Shown in pieces: positions 44,917-53,385 of a stretch of DNA of 64,000 bases. Made by a program: the position numbers and the translations under genes. Position 1 is the stretch's first letter; every line of letters begins with the position of its first letter. The notes below the pieces were generated by a model. That model searched no databases, was not told the origin of the DNA, and saw only the letters and a list, made by a program, of their open reading frames with translations. The DNA is from Cellulophaga sp. HaHa_2_95 (GTDB lineage: Bacteria; Bacteroidota; Bacteroidia; Flavobacteriales; Flavobacteriaceae): contig NZ_CP058988.1 in assembly GCF_019278565.1 (NCBI RefSeq), positions 2,542,001-2,606,000 on the forward strand, written 5' to 3'.

Positions 44917-45297
44917 TTATTTGATACATTCTTCACAAGTACCTTGTATTAAAACTTGAGATACTAAGATTTTACGATTTGGTATTTCGGAAATCGTGAC
45001 AGGTACCTTTAAACAATCTACCTTACCACAATTAAGGCATTGAAAATGAGGATGTAGATCCTGATGCTCCTTGGCCGTACACCCATAGCATTTTGCATAC
45101 CACTTTAATCCGTCTTTCCCTAAAAAGGAATGTAGAACACCATCATCTTCTAATTTATCCAATACACGATAGATAGTGGTTTTATTAAATGTCGTGCGTA
45201 GTTGATCAATAAGTGTTTTCGCAGAAATTGCCACCGCACGGGTATTAAATTCGTTCAGTAGTACCTCTACAGCTTTTGTTTTTCTGATCACTCCCAT
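44917..45297 (-). CDS. Fur family regulator, Zur-like
   Basis: A 126-residue Fur-family repressor: winged helix (about 5-75; LIDQLRTTFNKTTIYRVLDKLEDDGVL in part) and a metal-binding C terminus with CxxC pairs (CLNCGKVDC and GTCEECIK) plus His-rich HQDLHPHFQC. The CxxC pairs hold structural zinc. ATG at 45297 is preferred to the TTG at 45315 because the -7 box lies at 45302-45309. It is divergent from merC and the shared region has two copies of a TTGCAAC-type operator, pointing to metal-dependent control of both genes; zinc is my best guess. Confidence 0.85.
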   Translation of the reverse strand: MGVIRKTKAVEVLLNEFNTRAVAISAKTLIDQLRTTFNKTTIYRVLDKLEDDGVLHSFLGKDGLKWYAKCYGCTAKEHQDLHPHFQCLNCGKVDCLKVPVTISEIPNRKILVSQVLIQGTCEECIK

Positions 45298-45301
45298 AAA
45301 A

Positions 45302-45324
45302 CAAATATAACGCAACGGAGTTGC
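45302..45324 (-). promoter_or_regulatory. fur-like promoter and operator 1
   Basis: Minus-strand perfect -7 box TATATTTG at 45302-45309, and next to it the inverted repeat GCAAC (45312-45316) - GGA - GTTGC (45320-45324). Read on the minus strand, TTGCAACTCCGTTGCG matches operator 2. Confidence 0.7.
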
Positions 45325-45342
45325 AATAACAAATATTATTTC

Positions 45343-45364
45343 TACATTTGCAACTCAGTTGTAA
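45343..45364 (+). promoter_or_regulatory. merC promoter and operator 2
   Basis: Perfect plus-strand -7 box TACATTTG (45343-45350) running into TTGCAAC (45348-45354) - TCA - GTTGTAA (45358-45364), one mismatch from a perfect palindrome. Confidence 0.72.
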
Positions 45365-45379
45365 TAATAATTAAATAGA

Positions 45380-45784
45380 ATGATCGTATTAAAACAGAAA
45401 GCAGATATTCTTGGAACTTTGGCAAGTAGCTTGTGCCTTGTACATTGTATGGCCACGCCATTTCTTTTTATGGCTCAAGCGGGTTCAGTTTTCTGTTGTG
45501 AGGATCCTCCAGCATGGTGGAAATTTATGGACTATTTATTTTTGGCTATTTCATTTGTTGCCATTCAATGGTCTACAAAAACCACAACAATTAAATGGCT
45601 GGCACCAGCGCTTTGGCTAAGTTGGTTGGTATTGTCTGCAATACTATTAAATGAAAAACTAGAACTAATAGCCTTACCAGAACCAGTCGTTTATATACCT
45701 GCTATTGCCTTGGTCTCACTGCACTTGTATAATAGAAAACACTGTAAATGTAATGTTGATAAATGTTGTGTAAATAATGGATAA
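45380..45784 (+). CDS. merC: MerC-domain membrane protein
   Basis: A 134-residue MerC-domain protein with four transmembrane helices. The metal-handling Cys/His residues are visible: SSLCLVHCMATPF in the first helix, VFCCEDPP after it, and a C-terminal tail KHCKCNVDKCC. MerC proteins were named for mercury uptake, but many Bacteroidota homologues are tied to other metals. Its promoter overlaps an operator shared with the Fur-family gene. The genes that once followed it seem to have decayed into the fragments at 45830-46141. Confidence 0.88.
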   Translation: MIVLKQKADILGTLASSLCLVHCMATPFLFMAQAGSVFCCEDPPAWWKFMDYLFLAISFVAIQWSTKTTTIKWLAPALWLSWLVLSAILLNEKLELIALPEPVVYIPAIALVSLHLYNRKHCKCNVDKCCVNNG

Positions 45785-45829
45785 GAGTCAAGTAGAAATT
45801 ACGGGAGATAATCACATCATAAAGCGCAC

Positions 45830-45979
45830 CAACTCAGCGAAGGGCAATTATAACGTTTAGGTATTGCATCTGCCATCTTACACGAACCAAGTTTAATTTT
45901 GGCAGATGAACCAACATCTAACTTAGATGATGAAAACTGTAAGATTGTAATAGCACGCACTATTGATAGCGCAAGCTAA
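45830..45979 (+). pseudogene. Remnant of an ABC transporter ATPase
   Basis: Reads QLSEGQL, a stop codon, then RLGIASAILHEPSLILADEPTSNLDDEN in one frame (split here by position): a degraded ABC signature and an intact Walker B. Everything upstream of the signature (Walker A, Q-loop) is missing and a stop ends it at 45979. It lies directly behind merC. Confidence 0.75.
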
Positions 45980-46003
45980 AAAAAACTAAGACAAAACTGT
46001 TAA

Positions 46004-46141
46004 CTAGAAACTTCATGGGCAGATTTAGCTAAAGTAACATACACAGATAAGTTTTTCACTTCGTATGATGACTCTTTCTTATACCCTGAATTTTCAGGAT
46101 CCGTAAAAGATTTGGAAGGAAAACAAATAAACAAGCTGTAA
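46004..46141 (+). pseudogene. Remnant of a small periplasmic protein gene (DUF3299-like)
   Basis: An open stretch without start reads WADLAKVTYTDKFF, then LYPEFSGSVKDLEGKQI before a stop. This resembles the start of the mature part of DUF3299-like proteins, which often lie with ABC transporters in metal-related clusters (recognition from memory). The frame resumes after the stop for 19 codons (to 46201). Confidence 0.5.
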
Positions 46142-46362
46142 AGGCAAGTTGGAAGAGTAATTATGGGTTTAGAGCGATATTTTTCTGCTAGAGAGTTGTA
46201 AATCACTCCTATAATTTTATTCTAATTTTTTTTAAAGGTTGGTCCTTTTTCTACGACCAATGAAAATCTAGGAATATGCTTTCCAAATAAGCAGTAGTAT
46301 CCTAGAAAGGAAATATCCTTTAAAGAATTAGTACACACAATTAATTTAAATATAGTAGCCTT

Positions 46363-46860
46363 ATGAAGCTGAACGAGATCCTTTTAAATGAGTTTACCGA
46401 TGAAATGAATATAACAAGAAAATTTTTGAATGCTGTTTCAGAAGATTTGTTTGAATTTACACCACATGAAAAATCAAAAAAAATGGGGGAATTGGTAAAC
46501 CATATCTTACCTATTTCTAGTTGGGTGCCTGCAATTACTCAGAGCTCAGAGTTAGATTGGAGTACTGCAACGCCTCCAACCATATTAAATTCTAAAGCGG
46601 ATATTCTAAAACAGTTTGAGGCAAATATTGGCATAGGAGAAAAAGCTTTAGAAGCTACAAATAATGATCAATTAATGGAATCGTGGATCATGAGAAAGGC
46701 CGATACCGTTATGTTTTCTGGCACCAAAGAAACCGCTATTCGCAAGTTTGTATTGAGTCATACAGTACACCACAGAGCACAACTAGGCCTTTATTTACGT
46801 CTTAACAATCTAAAGGTTCCTGCAACTTATGTAGCATCGGCCGATGAAGTGCTGTTTTAA
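46363..46860 (+). CDS. DinB family protein
   Basis: A 165-residue four-helix-bundle DinB/YfiT-like protein. The three metal-binding His residues of the fold are visible: NHIL near residue 47 and HTVHHRAQL near 127-131. Such proteins act as metal-dependent transferases, often for bacillithiol or unknown thiols; the Bacteroidota members are mostly uncharacterised. ATG at 46363, convergent with the next gene and sharing a bidirectional terminator. Confidence 0.88.
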   Translation: MKLNEILLNEFTDEMNITRKFLNAVSEDLFEFTPHEKSKKMGELVNHILPISSWVPAITQSSELDWSTATPPTILNSKADILKQFEANIGIGEKALEATNNDQLMESWIMRKADTVMFSGTKETAIRKFVLSHTVHHRAQLGLYLRLNNLKVPATYVASADEVLF

Positions 46861-46890
46861 AAAAATCAGTGCAAAAAATTCTTAAACTAT

Positions 46891-46933
46891 AAAAAACACC
46901 CTTCTCTGTACGTTACAAACAAGGGTGTTTTTG
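46891..46933. terminator. Bidirectional terminator
   Basis: Perfect 12-bp stem AAAAACACCCTT (46892-46903) with AAGGGTGTTTTT (46921-46932), T run on plus and A run (T on minus) on the other side, between convergent genes. Confidence 0.88.
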
Positions 46934-46988
46934 ATGTATAGCAAAATGCGAGCGGACATTTCAAACGCCCTAGCATCTGTAGTAATTT

Positions 46989-47399
46989 TTACAGTTTTCT
47001 GTCGGCTTCCTCTATTTTAAGGTCATTGATGCTTGCGAATCTTTTTGTCATCAATCCATCGTCGTCAAATTCCCAGTTTTCGTTGCCGTAGGCTCTAAAC
47101 CATTGTCCGCTTAGATCTCTATATTCATACTCAAATCTAACCGCCATTCGGTTGTTTCTAAATCCCCAGAGTTCTTTTTTAAGGGTATAGTCCAATTCGT
47201 TTTCCCATTTATGAGCAAGAAAAGTTTCAACTTCTTGGCGTCCATTGATAAAACTGGTTCTATTGCGCCATTCGGTATCCTTAGAATACGCCATAGCCAC
47301 TTTTGAGGGGTCTTTACTATTCCAAGCATCTTCTGCTAATTGTACTTTTTCCTTGGCTGTTTTTTCGTTGTAAGGGGGTAGCGGATATTTCTTTTCCAT
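46989..47399 (-). CDS. SnoaL/NTF2-like protein (DUF1348 type)
   Basis: A 136-residue NTF2-like cone protein. The family pattern is clear: [27 protein letters not shown] (read in parts), [31 protein letters not shown] and [16 protein letters not shown]1348 proteins of this length are common and of unknown role; a small pocket enzyme or binding function is likely. The frame extends to a GTG at 47426, but the ATG at 47399 fits the family N terminus ([10 protein letters not shown]). It follows ppk with 27 bases between. Confidence 0.85.
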   Translation of the reverse strand: MEKKYPLPPYNEKTAKEKVQLAEDAWNSKDPSKVAMAYSKDTEWRNRTSFINGRQEVETFLAHKWENELDYTLKKELWGFRNNRMAVRFEYEYRDLSGQWFRAYGNENWEFDDDGLMTKRFASINDLKIEEADRKL

Positions 47400-47426
47400 A
47401 GTTACTTCGTTTTTAACCGACAGCAC

Positions 47427-49421
47427 TTATATGAGTGTATCATATATTTTATGTTGCGAAGAGACTCCAGCTGCTCCTTTTTTAATATAATTATTGTTTT
47501 GATGGGCATCTATGAGCCTAGATTTTACAGTATCGGCTAATTGCATTTCTAATAATTTTTTTAATTGTAAATGAATCTCGTTATCTAGAATAGGAGTGAT
47601 CACTTCTATTCTATGGTCTAAATTACGAGTCATCCAATCTGCGGAACCAAGAAACATTTTTTCTTTACCATTATTGCCAAATACATAGAGTCTACCGTGT
47701 TCTAAGAACCGGTCTACGATACTGGTGATCACAATATGTTCACTCTGACCTTTAATTCCTGGAACCAAGCAGCAAATACCCCGGATCAATAATCTTATTT
47801 TTACCCCTGCATTGCTGGCTTTATAGAGTAACTTAATCATTTCTGGATCTTGAAGGCTATTTAATTTTAAGGTGATATACGCTTCTTTACCTGCTATTGC
47901 ATTTTCAATTTCGGTTTCTATTAAGGCAGAAAATTTACTTCGGGTGGTAAACGGTGATACTAAAAGTTGTTTAGATTTCGGGATAATGATTTGTCCTTCT
48001 AAGACTTGAAATACTTGACAGAGTTCTCCGGTAATTTTAGGGTTTACCGTCATTAACCCAAAATCTGTATATATTTCTGAGGTCTTTTCATTAAAATTAC
48101 CCGTACTGATATATCCATAAATAAGGGACGCATTTTCTTCTTTACGGGAGATATATAGAATTTTAGAATGTACTTTTATCCCAGGATAGCTGTACACGAC
48201 CTTCGCACCATTTTCTTCTAAAATTTTGCCCCATTTTATATTGTTTTCTTCGTCAAATCGTGCCTTTGTTTCTATAAATACAAACACATCCTTTCCGTTT
48301 TTAGCAGCATTTAAAAGGGCCTTTGCTACCAGCGAATCTTTTGAAATACGATATAGGGTAATTTTAATGGTTGTTACAAGAACATCATTAGAAGCCTCGT
48401 CTAACAATTGCAATACGGGATCGTAAGATTGGTAGGGAAAAGACAACAGTCTGTCTTTAGTTTTAATCGCTTCAAACATAGTAGCATACTCTGCAAATTC
48501 CTTAGCGACTAGGGGAGGGAGTTTTGGAAAAGATAATTTTTTTGTGGTTGGGTTAGGAAAGCCAAAGAGGTCTTTAAAATTATGGTAGATACCGCCTTTC
48601 ATAACGTCTGTATCATTAATATCTAAAACCTGATTTAATTTTAGGTGTAGGCTTTTTGGCATGGCTTCATCAATTAAAGCTCTTGTGACCTGACCACTAG
48701 TTCTATTGGGTAAGGCATCTTTAATCTTCTCTAACAAATTACCAGAATATTCATTTTCTATGTATAATTCTGCGTCTCTTGATATTTTTATACTATAAAA
48801 ATCTTGATGATACACCGTTTGTAAATGGTGCTTTAAAATATCATCTACAAAAGCAATAGTATGGAAGTCTCCTGAAGAAGGAAGTACTATAAATCGTGGT
48901 GTGTCTTCATTAATTTTCACCCAAATAAGCGTTTCATCTTCTAATTGAGAAACCAAATACAAGGCTTCATTTTCTAAAAAAGGTTTGTTTTTCCCCACAC
49001 TCAAAGATTGGGAAGGTTGTATTTTTTCTTCGTAATATTTTTTACTAAAAGCCTGCTGCGCTTCGTTAAATTCTTCATACGATAAGAGATGAATACCTTC
49101 CTGTTGTAATTCAGGAATAATTTCGGCAAAGAAGATGCGTCCAAACTCTTTTTGAGCGAGCTGTACTTGTTTTTTAATTTCGCGTAATAACTTATTAGGT
49201 TTTGTAATTAAGCGTTTTCTAAGGGGCTTATCTAACTGCTTTATTTTTCTAATGTCTGAAACTCTGACTTTAAAAAATTCATCTAAATTAGAAGAAAATA
49301 TGGCCAAAAATTTAATACGCTCATACAAAGGATTTCTTTTATCTGTAGCCTCCTGTAGTACTCGGTGATTAAATCGTAACCATGATAAATCTCTATTGTA
49401 ATATTGGTTGGTGTTTAGCAT
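47427..49421 (-). CDS. ppk: Polyphosphate kinase 1
   Basis: A 664-residue Ppk1, which makes polyphosphate from ATP. N domain (NRDLSWLRFNHRVLQEA, SSNLDEFFKVRV), head domain, and two phospholipase D-like C domains with the catalytic His region YPGIKVHSKI (about 420-430) and SADWMTRNLDHRIEV near 600. Length is slightly short of the usual 690. It is the end of a minus-strand series with a barrel protein, antiporter, channel and protease; the gene start ATG is 4 bases from the preceding stop, so they are co-transcribed. Polyphosphate and ion-handling genes together suggest a stress or ion-homeostasis unit (inference). Confidence 0.95.
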   Translation of the reverse strand: MLNTNQYYNRDLSWLRFNHRVLQEATDKRNPLYERIKFLAIFSSNLDEFFKVRVSDIRKIKQLDKPLRKRLITKPNKLLREIKKQVQLAQKEFGRIFFAEIIPELQQEGIHLLSYEEFNEAQQAFSKKYYEEKIQPSQSLSVGKNKPFLENEALYLVSQLEDETLIWVKINEDTPRFIVLPSSGDFHTIAFVDDILKHHLQTVYHQDFYSIKISRDAELYIENEYSGNLLEKIKDALPNRTSGQVTRALIDEAMPKSLHLKLNQVLDINDTDVMKGGIYHNFKDLFGFPNPTTKKLSFPKLPPLVAKEFAEYATMFEAIKTKDRLLSFPYQSYDPVLQLLDEASNDVLVTTIKITLYRISKDSLVAKALLNAAKNGKDVFVFIETKARFDEENNIKWGKILEENGAKVVYSYPGIKVHSKILYISRKEENASLIYGYISTGNFNEKTSEIYTDFGLMTVNPKITGELCQVFQVLEGQIIIPKSKQLLVSPFTTRSKFSALIETEIENAIAGKEAYITLKLNSLQDPEMIKLLYKASNAGVKIRLLIRGICCLVPGIKGQSEHIVITSIVDRFLEHGRLYVFGNNGKEKMFLGSADWMTRNLDHRIEVITPILDNEIHLQLKKLLEMQLADTVKSRLIDAHQNNNYIKKGAAGVSSQHKIYDTLI

Positions 49422-49425
49422 AGTT

Positions 49426-50313
49426 TTAAATTTTAATTCTAATTCCTGTTCTTAAGTATAGTGTGTTAGAACTATCTAATTCTCGTATATTATCCTTGTT
49501 ATTGTCTCTTAAATTAACGGTGCTACTTAGCACATACGAAGACCTGGCATAAAATTGAACATGGTTGGTAATGTGATATTCATACTGCAATCCGCTTAAT
49601 ATTAAAGACATATTGATACTCTCTGCATCTAATGTATTTTCTATCAGCAATCCTCGTTGTAGGTTAGCCGTAAAACCATCTAGCTCTGCGTATAATTTAA
49701 ACCGATGTTTCGTAGAGGCATGATACTGTAAATTTGTTTTTGGAATCCCTAAGTTATAGGACCATTTGGCATCAAATTTTCTGTAATAACTAATAAAAGG
49801 CAATGGAAAAGGAAACCCACGATTCCCAGAATAAGAGGCTCCTATAATAAGGCGCCATGGTTTTTCTACATCTTTACTTTCTTTTTTGTCTTTAATAAAA
49901 ACAAGGTCTCCAGAGAAGACTGCATCTTCAAAACTTACATTGTTTACCGTTAAATTAGAACTAAACCCAGGGGTTAACCGTACCCCTAAACGCCAGTCAT
50001 TTTTTAAAGGTGTGGTATAGGCAATATTGAAATCTAATAGTTGAAAATCGCGAATCTCTTCGCTATTAAAAGAAGGGTTCCCATCCATACTTAACATAAT
50101 ATTAGAGTAATCTAGCCCAACTAATATATAAGTGCCTTCCTTTTTTAATTTAATAGGGTAATTAAATAATGCGCGTACACGGCTATATTCAATACCAGAA
50201 TTTCCTCTGGGAAGTATCGTGTAATCTATTTTAGCCAAATCACTTAATTGTGCAAAAGTAAAGTTGGTCATTAAGAGACCAAGAATAAGGTATAAATATT
50301 TTATTTTTTTCAT
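49426..50313 (-). CDS. Outer-membrane barrel protein (DUF6268-like)
   Basis: A 295-residue exported protein: signal peptide to FTFAQ (about residue 21), then repeated amphipathic strands (GTYILVGLDYSN, NDWRLGVRLTPGFSS, WRLIIGASYSGN, HRFKLYAELDGF, HVQFYARSSYVLSS) and a terminal TLYLRTGIRIKI. Matches the DUF6268 type known from Bacteroidota, from memory. It lies between ppk and an antiporter with spacing of 2-4 bases, so it belongs to the operon; it may be a porin for it. Confidence 0.8.
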   Translation of the reverse strand: MKKIKYLYLILGLLMTNFTFAQLSDLAKIDYTILPRGNSGIEYSRVRALFNYPIKLKKEGTYILVGLDYSNIMLSMDGNPSFNSEEIRDFQLLDFNIAYTTPLKNDWRLGVRLTPGFSSNLTVNNVSFEDAVFSGDLVFIKDKKESKDVEKPWRLIIGASYSGNRGFPFPLPFISYYRKFDAKWSYNLGIPKTNLQYHASTKHRFKLYAELDGFTANLQRGLLIENTLDAESINMSLILSGLQYEYHITNHVQFYARSSYVLSSTVNLRDNNKDNIRELDSSNTLYLRTGIRIKI

Positions 50314-50315
50314 GC

Positions 50316-51566
50316 TTAGATTTCCTTGCTAAATAATTTCTTCACTACTTTACCAATACTTAAACCTTGTACAATAATTGAAAATAACACAATAATATAG
50401 GTAATATGAAGGATTAAATCTCCAGAAAGTTCTTTATTAAGGCTCAATGCTAAAGCAATAGAAATACCACCACGTAAGCCTCCCCATGTTAACACGGCGA
50501 CCGTTTTAATGGGTTTTTGTTCTTCGTGTTTTAATAGCGCATAGGGTAAAAACACAGATATAAACCGGGCGAGCAGCACAATAAAAATGGCGAGAATTCC
50601 TAATAAGATATAACTGGTATTAAAGTGTAATAAGTGAATAGCCAAGCCAATAAGAACAAATAGAATTCCGTTGAACACATCATCTAAAATTTCCCAAAAA
50701 GAATTGATTGCCTTTTGCACCGGATTTTTATCGGCACTCACCTGTACTTTATTGCCTATAAATAAACCAGCAACAACCATGGCTAGCGGTGCAGATACCT
50801 CTAGCATAAAAGCCCCTGCGGTACCGCCCATAACTACGGCAAGTGTCATCATTACCGCTAATTGCGGATTTTCTTTTAAAGACTGAATGCATTTTAATCC
50901 TAGAAAACCAATCACTAATCCAAAGAATAGTCCGCCTACAGCCTCTTCTAAAAATAAGCTACCTATTTCGGCTCCTATTTCTGAGGAACTGTGTACTTCT
51001 GTAGCGGTAGCAATTAATAATATGCCAGAAAAAACAACCACGCCAATTCCGTCATTAAATAAGGATTCTCCTTCTATTTTTATTCCTAAGCTTTTTGAAA
51101 TCTTAGCCTCTTTTAAAATGGCCATAACCGCAATAGGGTCTGTAGGAGAAATTAAAGCTCCAAACAAAAGGGCATGCAGAAAAGGTAAGGCGATACCAAA
51201 TAATGGAGCAGCAAAAAATACTAAGCCTCCCACTATAAATGTAGAGATAAGAACGCCAAGGGTAGCAAACAAGAAAATTGATTTTTTCTCTTTTGCGAGT
51301 GCTCCTAGGTTTACATGCAAGGCACCAGCGAATAATAGAAAGCTTAAAATACCATCGAGCAAAAGGGTTTTAAAATCTGCATTTATAATAATGTCACAAA
51401 AGAATCTGTAAAATTCTGGGAAAATAGTTGCGCTTAAAGTTATGGGAATGATTAAGATTAAACTTAGTATCATTAACCCAATAGTGGTCGGTAGTTTTAA
51501 CCACTTATAATTTATGTAATTAAAAAGTGCTGCAATGGTAAATACAATACTGAAAGATTCGAACAT
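50316..51566 (-). CDS. CPA1 family Na+/H+ antiporter
   Basis: A 416-residue antiporter with about 12 spans. CPA1 core motifs are visible: [20 protein letters not shown] (with the transport-site region SPTDP), [15 protein letters not shown] (ND pair) and [14 protein letters not shown]. It exchanges Na+ or K+ for H+ across the inner membrane. The frame extends to 51623, but the ATG at 51566, one base after the stop of the K+ channel gene, gives [20 protein letters not shown] and is preferred. Longer versions would overlap the upstream gene. Confidence 0.92.
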   Translation of the reverse strand: MFESFSIVFTIAALFNYINYKWLKLPTTIGLMILSLILIIPITLSATIFPEFYRFFCDIIINADFKTLLLDGILSFLLFAGALHVNLGALAKEKKSIFLFATLGVLISTFIVGGLVFFAAPLFGIALPFLHALLFGALISPTDPIAVMAILKEAKISKSLGIKIEGESLFNDGIGVVVFSGILLIATATEVHSSSEIGAEIGSLFLEEAVGGLFFGLVIGFLGLKCIQSLKENPQLAVMMTLAVVMGGTAGAFMLEVSAPLAMVVAGLFIGNKVQVSADKNPVQKAINSFWEILDDVFNGILFVLIGLAIHLLHFNTSYILLGILAIFIVLLARFISVFLPYALLKHEEQKPIKTVAVLTWGGLRGGISIALALSLNKELSGDLILHITYIIVLFSIIVQGLSIGKVVKKLFSKEI

Positions 51567-51567
51567 G

Positions 51568-52233
51568 TTAATTAGATTTTGTATTAATATATTTCCCCAC
51601 AAAAACACCAATAACAATAGCAAGATAGAATTGTCCGATGATATTCATTACAAGGGTAAGCGATTGTGCTGGAGCCGTAAGCGGCGTAATGTCTCCATAG
51701 CCAACGGTAGTAATACTTATAAAACTGAAATAGTAAAAGCTGAATCCAGAATACCCATTAATCAATTGAAATGAATTTGAATCTAATAAGTGAATCGCTT
51801 CAAAAAGAATTCCTCCAATGATTCCTAAATAAAGAAACCCTAATAATGGCCCTAAGATAAATTGTAGGTTGATCTGTTTTATCTTTAGTAACTGCCGAAT
51901 TAGGATGATTCCAAAACACGCAAATAGCAAGAGTGAAAATACCAACCTGCAAATTAAGATTGGTCTGGAATTTGGGTTAGAAAATTCTAACCAAATAACC
52001 ACTAAAGTGAATATGCCTATAAGGTAACTTACTAGTTTAGCACTTTTATTAGAGGCAATTAGGGAACTACTTAAAATAACCAAGGTATAATTTACTACGA
52101 TGACATACGCAGGGCTAAAACCACTTAATGCAATATGCAGTGGCGTCAATAAAAAATTAAAAGCCGCAACAAGGGCAATTAAGTATTTATAGCTTATAAA
52201 TTTATTCCAATACGGTATGGATTGTAATTCCAT
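51568..52233 (-). CDS. Potassium channel family protein
   Basis: A 221-residue membrane protein with about six spans, the last two flanking a pore loop with the K+ selectivity filter [10 protein letters not shown] (about 187-196). No RCK domain or cyclic-nucleotide domain is attached. It lies in an operon with a Na+/H+ antiporter and an HtrA-like protease; start codon directly follows the preceding stop. It likely passes K+ across the inner membrane; what gates it is not visible. Confidence 0.9.
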   Translation of the reverse strand: MELQSIPYWNKFISYKYLIALVAAFNFLLTPLHIALSGFSPAYVIVVNYTLVILSSSLIASNKSAKLVSYLIGIFTLVVIWLEFSNPNSRPILICRLVFSLLLFACFGIILIRQLLKIKQINLQFILGPLLGFLYLGIIGGILFEAIHLLDSNSFQLINGYSGFSFYYFSFISITTVGYGDITPLTAPAQSLTLVMNIIGQFYLAIVIGVFVGKYINTKSN

Positions 52234-53253
52234 CTATTGCTTAAAATTAGCTTCAAGGGTAAGTCTCTTTCCTTTTCTTAAAACTTCAATGAGCACTTGA
52301 TCTCCTGCTTTGAGGTTTTCTATCTGCGTTTTAATATTTCCTAAATCATGGGGTGTGCTGCAGCTCATACCTTGAATGCTTAATATAATATCGCCACCTA
52401 ACCATAATTTTTGACCTAATATTTCTGCTTGAATGATTCCAGGTTTTAGCCCAATTTTATCAGCAAAAGAATGAGGAGTAATCCGTTGCACCAAAACTCC
52501 CGATGCTTGTGGCGTGTTAAAAATACCAGCTAATCCTTCACTTAAAAATAAACCATCAAACCCAGTCCAAAAGCTATTGACATCAAACAACACTTTTTTT
52601 GCGGTATCAATATCTACGGCAAAGCCTAAACCTTCAAAACCACCACTATTAGATAAAATAAAACTAACAATACCAATAAGTTCGCCTTTCATATTAAACA
52701 TAGGACCTCCAGAGTTCCCCTGATTTATAGAGGCGTCCGTTTGTATAAAACCAGCCATTTCACCATTAGAAATAACGTTTTTCTTCATCTTACGGCTAAT
52801 ATATCCCACAGACAAGGAATGATCAAGACCCAGAGGTGCACCAATAACCAATATTTGCTCACCAATTTCAGAGTAGGTAGAAGTACCGCTCTTTGCTGGT
52901 TTTAAATTAGAGGGTACAATTCTTAATTTAAGAAGCGCCAAATCTGCTGCTGTAGAGCTAGAGATGACATCTGCCTCAAAAGAAACCCCGTTTTGAAGTT
53001 TTACAGAAACTTTATTAGCAGATTCTACCACATGCGCTGCAGTGATAATAAATCCCTCTTTATTGATAATGACACCTGACCCTAAGCCACTGGATGCATT
53101 GATCTGTTGGTCTTTTACTTTATATTCTACCACTTCTATAGTCACCACAGAAGGATCTAATTCTTTAAAAAGTGCAGATAGATCTTGAGCATTGAGGCTC
53201 GTAGTGATACACAATAAAACCACATAGGCTATTGTTTTAATTTTATTCTTCAT
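52234..53253 (-). CDS. HtrA/DegP-like serine protease with one PDZ domain
   Basis: A 339-residue exported protease. Signal peptide to SLNAQ, trypsin-like domain with His in ITAAHVVES, Asp in AADLALLKL and Ser in QGNSGGPMF, then one PDZ domain (about 235-335; GVLVQRITPHSFADKIGL). HtrA proteins degrade or refold damaged envelope proteins. It is the upstream member of a tight series with a K+ channel and antiporter, with no intergenic gap. A structured inverted repeat lies 57-107 bases in front of it. Confidence 0.9.
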   Translation of the reverse strand: MKNKIKTIAYVVLLCITTSLNAQDLSALFKELDPSVVTIEVVEYKVKDQQINASSGLGSGVIINKEGFIITAAHVVESANKVSVKLQNGVSFEADVISSSTAADLALLKLRIVPSNLKPAKSGTSTYSEIGEQILVIGAPLGLDHSLSVGYISRKMKKNVISNGEMAGFIQTDASINQGNSGGPMFNMKGELIGIVSFILSNSGGFEGLGFAVDIDTAKKVLFDVNSFWTGFDGLFLSEGLAGIFNTPQASGVLVQRITPHSFADKIGLKPGIIQAEILGQKLWLGGDIILSIQGMSCSTPHDLGNIKTQIENLKAGDQVLIEVLRKGKRLTLEANFKQ

Positions 53254-53309
53254 AAACTGGTTTTAATGCTTCTTTAGGTCGTAAGGCAATTGGATTGTTT
53301 TAACTTTTA

Positions 53310-53360
53310 GGGATGCACGTTTCACTACTGTGCTGTAACACATGCGTTGAAGAGCATCCC
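53310..53360 (-). repeat. Nested inverted repeat between the Rieske fusion and the protease gene
   Basis: GGGATGC (53310-53316) pairs with GCATCCC (53354-53360); inside, ACG/CGT and TGTG/CACA can pair. It could be the terminator of the upstream gene (minus-strand T tract is poor) or a leader structure of the protease gene. Confidence 0.5.
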
Positions 53361-53385
53361 TAATTTGTTTTATTTTTAAGTGTAT

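Noticed and set aside
45380..45784. MerC as part of a mercury resistance operon
   Set aside because: No merA, merP or MerR regulator nearby; control is by a Fur-family protein.
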